From: Longimonas halophila
GTDB lineage: Bacteria; Bacteroidota; Rhodothermia; Rhodothermales; Salinibacteraceae
Direction of reading: 5' to 3'
NCBI RefSeq assembly: GCF_002554705.1
Contig: NZ_PDEP01000008.1
Span: 1 to 40,105, forward strand
Length of the DNA: 40,105 nt
The position numbers and the translations under genes were made by a program. Positions 34,568 to 40,105 of the stretch are shown here, piece by piece; positions within the stretch are counted from its first letter, which is position 1, and each line of letters opens with the position of its first letter. The notes below the pieces were generated by a model. That model did not search any database. It saw only the letters and a program-made list of their open reading frames with translations, and had not been told where the DNA came from.

Positions 34568-34602
34568 AAAAAAAGCCCGGCTCCTTCGGAAAGGGCCGGG
34601 CT
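34568..34602 (-). terminator. Intrinsic terminator of the DEAD-box helicase gene
   Basis: AGCCCGG (34574-34580) pairs with CCGGGCT (34596-34602), with an inner CCTT/AAGG around TCGGA extending the stem. On the - strand it is followed by a run of seven T residues. It lies about 35 bases beyond the stop. Confidence 0.9.
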
Positions 34603-34637
34603 GCTGCGTTTCTTTCTGATGTGTTGGAGCGTGAGGG

Positions 34638-36212
34638 CTACTCGACGCGCACGCGCTGGCGCCCAATCTTGTAGCTGCCGCTTTTGGCGCGCACCTGCTG
34701 GGCATACTCGCTGGGCACATCCACCATGGTGTGGCTGGGGTGAATGTCGATGCGTCCGATGGCGCTTCCTGGCATCTTGGTGGCACTGGCCAGCGTGCCG
34801 ACGACCTGCCCCGGACGCGTGTTGTTGCGCGCGCCGGTGTTCAGGCGCAGGCGCACCATGCCGTCTTCGTGCGAGTCGGCAGGCGGGGCTGTCTGCTTGG
34901 ATGTATCCGTGCGCTGGGCCGCTTTGCGCCGCGTGCGGGCCTCGTGGAGGGCAGCAGCGGCAATGGCCGCCGGGTCGTGGCCTTCGTCAACGAGGGCGTC
35001 GATGATGTCGCGCTCGCGGCGGGAGTCGTGGGCGGCCATCCAGGTGGCCACTTCGGCGCGGAGGGTGGCGTCGCGGTGGGCCTGCACCTGGGCCTCGCTT
35101 GGCACGTCGGTGCGCTCAATGGTGCGTTTGATGTGCCGCTCCGTCTGCTTCAGGCGCTTGCGACGGTTGGGCGTCACGAGTGTAAGCGCGGTGCCCGAGC
35201 GTCCGGCGCGCCCGGTACGGCCCACGCGGTGCACGTACACCTGCGGATCGCGCGGCAGGTTGTAGTTGAACACGTGCGACACGTGGTCGATGTCGAGTCC
35301 GCGCGCAGCCACGTTGGTGCCCACCAGAATGGTGATGTCGCCGTTGCGGAAGCGGTCGAGCATGCGCTGGCGCTCGGGCTGATCCATTTCGCCGTTAAGC
35401 GCACCAGCATTGTATCCCTTCGACTGCAAGGTGTCGGCCAGGCGGAAGGTGTCGTTGCGCGTGCGGGCAAACACAATGGCGCTGGTGATGTCTTCGGTCT
35501 CCAACAGACGCATGAGTGCTGGTGTGCGATCGCGCTTGTTCGCAACCGGGTAGTAGCGCTGCTCAATGCTGGATACGGTGCGCTCTTCCGGCTCCAGGCG
35601 GCACGAGGCTGGATTATCGAGCTGCTGCTTGGCCAGCCGCTGAAAATCGTTCGACATGGTGGCCGAGAAGAACGCCGTCTGGCGCGCATCGGGCGTGGCT
35701 GCGAGGATGGATTTGATATCCTCGATAAAGCCCATGCTGAGCATCTCGTCGGCCTCGTCGAGCACGGCCACTTCGACGGCGCTCAGGTCAAGTGCGCCCT
35801 TGCGAATCAGGTCGAGCATGCGTCCGGGCGTGCCCACAACGACATCGACGCCCTTGTTGAGGCGTCGGGTCTGGCGCTGGTACGGCTGTCCGCCGTAAAT
35901 GGGCAGCACGCGGATATCCAGGCGATTGCCGTAGGCGTAGACCGCCTCGGCCACCTGTTTGGCGAGTTCACGCGTGGGCGTCACGACAATACTGCGCAGC
36001 GTGCCGGTACCTTCGCCCAGATTGTGAATCATCGGAAGTGCAAAGGCCGCGGTTTTGCCCATGCCCGTCTGGGCCTGGCCCACCACGTCGCGTCCGGCGA
36101 GCATGGAGGGAATGAGCGCTTCTTGAATGGGGGTGGGTGTGGTGTAGCCACGATCGCGTACGGTATCGGCGAGCGTGGAACTCAGCCCGAGGGCTGCAAA
36201 GGGGGTAGACAT
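34638..36212 (-). CDS. DEAD-box ATP-dependent RNA helicase with DbpA-type RNA-binding domain
   Basis: A 524-residue DeaD/CsdA-like helicase from the ATG at 36212 (MSTPFAALGLS). Motifs in order: Q motif YTTPTPIQ (23-30), Walker A AQTGMGKT (47-54), PTRELA (79-84), DEAD (152-155), SAT (183-185), and HRVGRTGRAGR in domain 2. After a linker, the last 75 residues (VRLRLNTGARNNTRPGQVVG to SYKIGRQRVRVE) match the DbpA/CsdA RNA-binding domain. It probably remodels structured RNA in ribosome assembly or cold response. The frame stays open for 107 codons upstream, but helicase similarity begins at the chosen ATG. Confidence 0.94.
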   Translation of the reverse strand: MSTPFAALGLSSTLADTVRDRGYTTPTPIQEALIPSMLAGRDVVGQAQTGMGKTAAFALPMIHNLGEGTGTLRSIVVTPTRELAKQVAEAVYAYGNRLDIRVLPIYGGQPYQRQTRRLNKGVDVVVGTPGRMLDLIRKGALDLSAVEVAVLDEADEMLSMGFIEDIKSILAATPDARQTAFFSATMSNDFQRLAKQQLDNPASCRLEPEERTVSSIEQRYYPVANKRDRTPALMRLLETEDITSAIVFARTRNDTFRLADTLQSKGYNAGALNGEMDQPERQRMLDRFRNGDITILVGTNVAARGLDIDHVSHVFNYNLPRDPQVYVHRVGRTGRAGRSGTALTLVTPNRRKRLKQTERHIKRTIERTDVPSEAQVQAHRDATLRAEVATWMAAHDSRRERDIIDALVDEGHDPAAIAAAALHEARTRRKAAQRTDTSKQTAPPADSHEDGMVRLRLNTGARNNTRPGQVVGTLASATKMPGSAIGRIDIHPSHTMVDVPSEYAQQVRAKSGSYKIGRQRVRVE

Positions 36213-36757
36213 AAACGAGGAAGCAATACAGAACGAAAGGCCGAGAGATGGGAGCTGGCGGCCATGTGCAAATATGATCCGCCACTTCGTCCTGTACAAG
36301 CAATGAGCCACAGGCCGCACGTAGAAATGTGGGGCGTCGGCTCCTCCAATCGAGTCGGACGACCCAGGTGCGGAAACTACACCTATGTATAAGCGGCGGG
36401 CGCGTGGGGGATGTGGAGGGCGCGTCTGCTTCCCGCGAACACTGCGCAGAGTTGAGCGGCGGGGCTGTAGACGGAGATTGGAAGCGTCCCACGGGCTGGG
36501 ACAACTCCACATGAAGTGCTGCTTCAGATCCACCCCTCAGTCGCTGCGCGACAGCTCCCCTCTCCAGGGGAGCGGCCTGGGGCGACGCGCTTGCCCTTGT
36601 TTCTTTCTGCGCTAAACAGATACGGACCGTTCACCTCAGGAAAGACTTTTATTGAGAGGGCTATCACTCAACACCCATCCACTCCTCGATCGTGTGCGCA
36701 ACGAACCAATCGGCGGTGCGTACGGATCGTCCCGTGTTTCTGTGAATCAACCCTCAC
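36213..36757. other. 545-base gap between the divergent helicase and hisI genes
   Basis: Holds one arm of an inverted repeat pair (about 36528-36584) and otherwise no recognised gene. Both divergent promoters must lie here. No confident promoter match was found. Confidence 0.6.
36528..36584 (+). repeat. Inverted repeat arm 1 flanking hisI-tspO
   Basis: A 29-base core (36547-36575, from CGCGACAGCTCCCC to AGGGGAGCGG) is identical, inverted, to 37892-37920. Similarity continues on both sides (CACCCCTCAG upstream, TGGGG downstream). The core contains its own palindrome GCTCCCCTCTCCAGGGGAGC. Confidence 0.8.
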
Positions 36758-37156
36758 ATGCCCGTGCCCAACGACCTACTCGACGCGGTTCAGTTCGATG
36801 ACGACGGCCTGGTGGCTACCATTGCGCAGGACCACGACACCGGCGACGTCCTCATGATGGCGTATATGACCGCCGAAACGCTCAAGGAAACGCTGGAAAC
36901 CGGACGCATGGTGTACTGGAGCCGCTCGCGACAGGCGGTGTGGCGCAAGGGCGAAACCAGTGGCAACGTGCAACGCGTGCAGGCCGCACACCTCGACTGC
37001 GACGGCGATGTGCTGCTCTTTCAAGTCGAGCAGGTCGGCGACGCGGCGTGCCACACCGGACACCGGTCGTGCTTCTATCGCCGGGTGGAGCGCGACGGCT
37101 CGCTCGTGCATGACGGCACCAAAGTCTTCGATCCTGATGAAGTCTATGGCGCATAG
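36758..37156 (+). CDS. hisI: Phosphoribosyl-AMP cyclohydrolase
   Basis: A 132-residue HisI without the HisE domain. Key motifs: [18 protein letters not shown] (about residues 55-72), the metal site DCDGD (79-83) and [11 protein letters not shown] (about 97-107), with the conserved Cys and Asp residues for Mg2+/Zn2+. It opens the adenine ring of PR-AMP in the third step of histidine synthesis. It stands alone here, with no other his gene in the window, next to tspO 41 bases downstream. The ATG at 36758 gives the expected length. Confidence 0.96.
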   Translation: MPVPNDLLDAVQFDDDGLVATIAQDHDTGDVLMMAYMTAETLKETLETGRMVYWSRSRQAVWRKGETSGNVQRVQAAHLDCDGDVLLFQVEQVGDAACHTGHRSCFYRRVERDGSLVHDGTKVFDPDEVYGA

Positions 37157-37197
37157 GCACGGACCTTCGCCTCCCTCAGATTACCCTTCATACACCC

Positions 37198-37698
37198 ATG
37201 GCTACCGACACGAATGAACGAAGCACGGCCTGGCACATTGCGCTGTTTGTGGGCGCATTGGTGCTGTGCGAAGGCGTAGGCGCGCTGGCGGGATACGTAA
37301 CGCAGGGCCCGGTACAGACGTGGTATCCCACCCTCAACAAGCCGTTCTTTACGCCCCCCGATTGGCTTTTCGCGCCAGTATGGATTACACTCTACGCCAT
37401 GATGGCCGGTGCGTGGTATCTGGTGCTGCGTCGCGGGTGGTCTACTCCCGGTGTAAAAGGAGCCAGCACTGCATTTCTTGTGCAGCTCGTACTCAACGGT
37501 ACATGGTCGTTCGTCTTCTTTGGGATGCAATCCATTGCAGGCGGCCTCGTTGTCATCATTGCGCTGCTCCTGGCCATCCGGTGGACGCTCAAGCACTTCT
37601 ACCCGCTTAGCGTAACCGCCTTCTGGCTGCTGATCCCGTATCTGTTCTGGGTCATGTACGCCACACTGCTCAACGGTACGCTCTGGATGATGAACTGA
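37198..37698 (+). CDS. tspO: TspO/MBR family tryptophan-rich sensory protein
   Basis: A 166-residue protein with five membrane helices and the TspO signatures: WYPTLNKPFFTPPDWLFAPV then WITLYAMMAGAWYLV, QLVLNGTWSFVFFG, and a C-terminal helix with LIPYLFWVMYATLLNGTLW. TspO proteins bind porphyrins and heme precursors and, in bacteria, respond to light, oxygen or salt stress; the ligand here is not known. It lies 41 bases after hisI and both are bracketed by an inverted repeat pair. Confidence 0.95.
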   Translation: MATDTNERSTAWHIALFVGALVLCEGVGALAGYVTQGPVQTWYPTLNKPFFTPPDWLFAPVWITLYAMMAGAWYLVLRRGWSTPGVKGASTAFLVQLVLNGTWSFVFFGMQSIAGGLVVIIALLLAIRWTLKHFYPLSVTAFWLLIPYLFWVMYATLLNGTLWMMN

Positions 37699-37882
37699 GC
37701 GGCCGCACCAGACGGCGCGGATGCGGGAGCGGCGTTGACGACGCAGGCATCGTGCTCGACGTGCAGGAGATCCTTCCACCGACAGTAGTCGGGGCGACAG
37801 CGGCCGGACTTTGCAGATGCTTGGCGCATCTGCGGCGCTCAGGATGACATCATGGTGGGGGAAGTGTAAGAAGGATGGCGCA

Positions 37883-37941
37883 AACCCCAACCCGCTCCCC
37901 TGGAGAGGGGAGCTGTCGCGTTAGCGGCTGAGGGGTAGATG
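37883..37941 (-). repeat. Inverted repeat arm 2 flanking hisI-tspO
   Basis: The 29-base core at 37892-37920 is the exact reverse complement of 36547-36575. Flanking similarity includes CCCCAACC before it and CTGAGGGGTA after it. The two arms are about 1.3 kb apart. Confidence 0.8.
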
Positions 37942-37979
37942 AAACAAGCACCGCTGAGGATGCGCCGTGACGACTCAGC

Positions 37980-38025
37980 GGACGCGGGAGCGTCCTCATG
38001 CTTCCGTCAACGCAGGAGCGTTGAC
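37980..38025. repeat. Two small hairpins with NGGA loops
   Basis: GGACGC (37980-37985) and GCGTCC (37990-37995) flank GGGA. GTCAACGC (38006-38013) and GCGTTGAC (38018-38025) flank AGGA. Both stems are perfect, have different sequences apart from the inner pairs, and share the GGA loop. Confidence 0.6.
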
Positions 38026-38063
38026 AGCAGGAGAAAGCGTTGGGCAGAAGGCGCCACTCGTCG

Positions 38064-38078
38064 CAAGGCTCCGCCTTG
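38064..38078. repeat. Small TCC-triloop palindrome
   Basis: CAAGGC and GCCTTG flank TCC, the reverse-strand form of the GGA-loop hairpin at 21095-21109. The bases around it (CGTCG before, TGACG after) also resemble that site inverted. Confidence 0.5.
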
Positions 38079-38178
38079 TGACGTCCTCATTTAGGGGCTC
38101 TGCCCCGTACGGAAGCCGGTAGATCCTGCGTACGAAGATCGCCAGAGATGCGAGCGATGCCGAACCCACGCAAGACGC

Positions 38179-38202
38179 GCCGGGGACGTGCCAGTCCCCG
38201 GC
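38179..38202. repeat. Palindromic element, copy 2 of the GGGACGT...CCAGTCCC family
   Basis: A perfect 9-bp stem GCCGGGGAC (38179-38187) with GTCCCCGGC (38194-38202) has the loop GTGCCA and is followed by TA. Loop edges and 3' CTA agree with copies at 21031 and 38270. Confidence 0.65.
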
Positions 38203-38247
38203 TATCGGCATGCTTTGTCCGCCACGTATCCCCAAAAGCGCCCGTAG

Positions 38248-38270
38248 CGCGGGACTGGACACGTCCCGCG
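38248..38270. repeat. Palindromic element, copy 3 (inverted) of the GGGACGT...CCAGTCCC family
   Basis: CGCGGGAC (38248-38255) and GTCCCGCG (38263-38270) form 8 bp around TGGACAC. Read on the - strand the loop is GTGTCCA and the 3' side is CGCTA, matching the other copies with a different stem. Confidence 0.65.
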
Positions 38271-38286
38271 TTGGCTGTATGAACGC

Positions 38287-39789
38287 TCACACCGACACCG
38301 CAGTGCGCTCGGCGCGCTCTTGCTGAGCGTTCTGCTCAATGCGGTCGCGCAGGGCGTTGAGCATCCCCGAGAACAGCAGGCTATGCGGCAGCGCGAGCAG
38401 ATACCAGTAGAGCGTGCCCCACAGGCCGCGCGGTTCAAAGAAGTTGGTCTGCGTAACGACGGAGGTGCCGGTGCCATCCGGCTCCACCTCATACTGCATC
38501 CAGGCGCGGCCCGGCATCGTCATTTCGGCGCGAAGGCGCAGCAGGTGTGGACGGTCGATGTCTTCCACGCGCCAGAAGTCGACCGTGTCGCCGGCGCGCA
38601 GCGTGGTGGGGTGGCGGCGCCCCTTGCGGTACCCAATCCCGCCCATGAGCTGATCCAGGTAGCCGCGTAGCTGCCAGAGGGCATTGCCGTAGAGCCAGCC
38701 CGTTTTGCCGCCGAGGCTTTCAATCACCGCGAAGGCCTGCTCCGCCTCCGCCTGGACCTGCACCTGCCTTGTTTCCTTGATGAGGCCTTGCGTGGTTTCG
38801 AGCGACACGTCCACCAGGCGTCCACGGGGATGCGAGGAGACGGCGCTGTTCCACACGGTGGGGATGTCGTTCGAGGCGTAGCGCCGCAGGGCCAGCCGCA
38901 CGGCCGCCTCGTACGAGATGGGCTCTATCTCCGGAAACAACCGACGCGCCGCCTCGGGGTTGTCGACCGTGACCTCGTTGTCGAGCCCCTCGATGAGCGG
39001 ACGCGCAATCTGGTTGGAGATGGGCGTGACCAGTCCGACCCAGTGCGAGGACAGCCCGGGCGTAAGAAAGGGCACGTTCACGATAGGACGGTTCAGGCCG
39101 CGTGCCTTCGCGTAGCGCTGAAACATGTCGCCATAGGTCAGCACATCCGAGCCGCCAATCTCGATGACGCGTCCGGCACTTTCAGGCTGCTCCAGCGCAG
39201 CCACCAGGTACTGTAGCACGTTGCGGATGGCAATAGGCTGCGTCGGCGTCTGCACCCATTTCGGGCAGATGAGAATGGGTACGCGCTCGGTGAGATACCG
39301 AATCAACTCGAACGAGAGGCTGCCCGAGCCCACAATGACCGCTGCCCGAAACTCGGTGACGGGAATGGAGCCGTCGCGGAGCACGTCGCCGGTTTCCATG
39401 CGGCTTTTCAGGTGATCCGAGAGGCGCTCGCCCTTCGGACGAATGCCGCCCAAGTAGATGAGGCGCTGCACGCCTGCGGATGCGGCGGCCTCGCGGATGT
39501 TAGTGGCCGCGCGACGGTCGCGCTCGGCAAACTCGGTGCCGCTACCCAGCGAATGGATCAGGTAGTACGCCGCGTCGACGCTGTCGAATACGCCGGGGAG
39601 CGTGTCGGGCTTGAGGGCATCCCCTGTTACGACCTCGACGCGGTCGTGCCAGGGCTGTGCGTGCAGGCGGTCGGCGTCGCGCACGAAGCAGCGCACGCGG
39701 TAGCCCTCGCGCAGCAAGCACGGCACGAGGCGTCCACCTACGTATCCGGTAGCACCCGTAACGAGCACTGTTTGAGGAGCAGAAGCCAT
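38287..39789 (-). CDS. SDR-family oxidoreductase fused to DUF2867
   Basis: A 500-residue protein. The N-terminal half is an atypical NAD(P)-binding SDR: the nucleotide loop VTGATGYVGG (residues 9-18), CFVRDADRL after strand 2, VVTGDALKPDTLPG, and AAYYLIHSLGSGTEFAERDRRAA, as in YbjT/NmrA-like proteins. The C-terminal 170 residues (from about 330, LVDVSLETTQGLIKETRQV; GDTVDFWRVEDIDRP; RLRAEMTMPGRAWMQYEVEP) match DUF2867. Fused proteins of this type are common, but their substrate is unknown. It runs convergent to tspO and is separated from it by the repeat-rich gap. Confidence 0.9.
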   Translation of the reverse strand: MASAPQTVLVTGATGYVGGRLVPCLLREGYRVRCFVRDADRLHAQPWHDRVEVVTGDALKPDTLPGVFDSVDAAYYLIHSLGSGTEFAERDRRAATNIREAAASAGVQRLIYLGGIRPKGERLSDHLKSRMETGDVLRDGSIPVTEFRAAVIVGSGSLSFELIRYLTERVPILICPKWVQTPTQPIAIRNVLQYLVAALEQPESAGRVIEIGGSDVLTYGDMFQRYAKARGLNRPIVNVPFLTPGLSSHWVGLVTPISNQIARPLIEGLDNEVTVDNPEAARRLFPEIEPISYEAAVRLALRRYASNDIPTVWNSAVSSHPRGRLVDVSLETTQGLIKETRQVQVQAEAEQAFAVIESLGGKTGWLYGNALWQLRGYLDQLMGGIGYRKGRRHPTTLRAGDTVDFWRVEDIDRPHLLRLRAEMTMPGRAWMQYEVEPDGTGTSVVTQTNFFEPRGLWGTLYWYLLALPHSLLFSGMLNALRDRIEQNAQQERAERTAVSV

Positions 39790-40053
39790 GAGAAGCGCGG
39801 CCAGTTGAGAAGCAAATCAATGGATGTATGAAATGCTTGGTACCGGGTACGGTTTGCAGGACGACCAAAATGAAACACAGCCAGATGCAACGATGCTGTT
39901 CGCCCTGCTCCTGCAACGACGCACAGCCCCACCGGCGCATCCGCATTACAACAACATCCCATCTGGCAGGGACCCGCATCATACATCGTTCATCTATGCT
40001 ACTGCAACACATGACTTCCTTTCGACACGCTCTCTTAAACCTTCCCCCTTGTT

Positions 40054-40105
40054 ATGGCTGATAAAAAAGAAGACACCCAAACGTGGCCCGAGCTCGCTAT
40101 CGGAC
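40054..40105 (+). CDS. Start of an unidentified protein (3' truncated by the window)
   Basis: Seventeen codons from ATG at 40054 read MADKKEDTQTWPELAIG and run off the end. The lysine/aspartate-rich start followed by a hydrophobic segment is protein-like, and the ATG lies in a gap between divergent genes. Too short to name. Confidence 0.5.
   Translation, partial: MADKKEDTQTWPELAIG

Larger units (their letters stand above)
34180..34637. other. 458-base gap between yidD and the DEAD-box gene
   Basis: Contains a perfect 15-bp palindromic hairpin (34526-34559) and the terminator of the DEAD-box gene (34568-34602). The rest (34180-34520) is A+T-richer with no gene recognised; small open frames there look random. 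Confidence 0.65.
37699..38286. other. 588-base gap packed with palindromic elements
   Basis: No gene recognised. From left to right: a hairpin GCAGATGC/GCATCTGC at about 37814-37834, inverted repeat arm 2 (37883-37941), GGACGC-GGGA-GCGTCC (37980-37995), GTCAACGC-AGGA-GCGTTGAC (38006-38025), CAAGGC-TCC-GCCTTG (38064-38078), a small GGGGC/GCCCC hairpin (38093-38105), and two members of the GGGACGT...CCAGTCCC family (38179-38202, 38248-38270). Confidence 0.75.

Noticed and set aside
34731..36392. 553-codon + strand open frame opposite the DEAD-box gene
   Set aside because: Shadow of the helicase; the helicase motifs on the other strand are unambiguous.
36213..36533. 107-codon upstream extension of the DEAD-box helicase
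   Set aside because: In frame and open, but with no helicase similarity and an Arg/Pro-rich composition; similarity begins at the ATG at 36212.
36528..37941. Possible composite transposon around hisI-tspO
   Set aside because: The inverted repeats enclose no transposase, and no target-site duplication was found; treated as repeat elements.
37980..38270. Possible CRISPR array
   Set aside because: The repeated palindromes have different stems, unequal spacing and mixed orientation; there are no constant repeats and spacers and no cas genes.

Overview
The window comes from a moderately G+C-rich, Gram-negative member of the Bacteroidota/Rhodothermota group, most likely a relative of Salinibacter. 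The grounds are the gene order tuf-trnW-secE-nusG-rplK-rplA-rplJ-rplL-rpoB-rpoC, the form of RpoB and RpoC, a PorV-type outer-membrane protein, a FadL barrel, acidic proteins, sodium-coupled transporters, and genes that mostly start without a Shine-Dalgarno sequence. The genus assignment is an inference.

Layout. (1) 1-12,700 is the transcription/translation core: the end of tuf, tRNA-Trp(CCA), secE, nusG, four ribosomal protein genes (L11, L1, L10, L7/L12), rpoB and rpoC, all on the + strand, with strong hairpins in several gaps and a clear terminator after rpoC. (2) 12,942-19,068 (+) holds a DUF92 membrane protein, a dicarboxylate/amino-acid symporter, a sodium:solute symporter, a Lon N-terminal domain protein, an MBL-fold hydrolase and a 79-residue orphan histidine-kinase DHp-like protein. 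(3) 19,483-24,625 is envelope and lipid related: a PorV-like protein (+), then a FadL-type porin and an SGNH/GDSL lipoprotein on the - strand sharing one terminator, then a small conserved-looking protein. (4) 24,699-29,774 (+) holds an ATP-grasp (D-Ala-D-Ala ligase-like) gene followed by a KamA-type radical SAM aminomutase, a membrane protein with a degenerate GGDEF-like domain, and a lipoprotein. (5) 29,789-36,212 (-) holds an A+T-rich NYN-domain nuclease gene, ruvA, glutamine-dependent nadE, a four-helix membrane protein, yidD and a DEAD-box RNA helicase. (6) 36,758-40,105 holds hisI and tspO (+), an SDR/DUF2867 fusion (-) and the first codons of an unidentified gene.

The most interesting points are these. 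The ATP-grasp/KamA pair may form an uncharacterised beta-amino-acid pathway: the aminomutase has Gln where lysine 2,3-aminomutase has a lysine-binding Asp. RpoB naturally carries Asn at the position of E. coli His526, a rifampicin-contact residue. The accessory spacers (12.8, 20.9-21.1, 36.5 and 37.7-38.3 kb) contain dispersed palindromic elements. One family keeps its loop while the stem changes by paired substitutions, and one pair forms inverted repeats around hisI-tspO. No CRISPR array, transposase, integrase or phage gene was seen.
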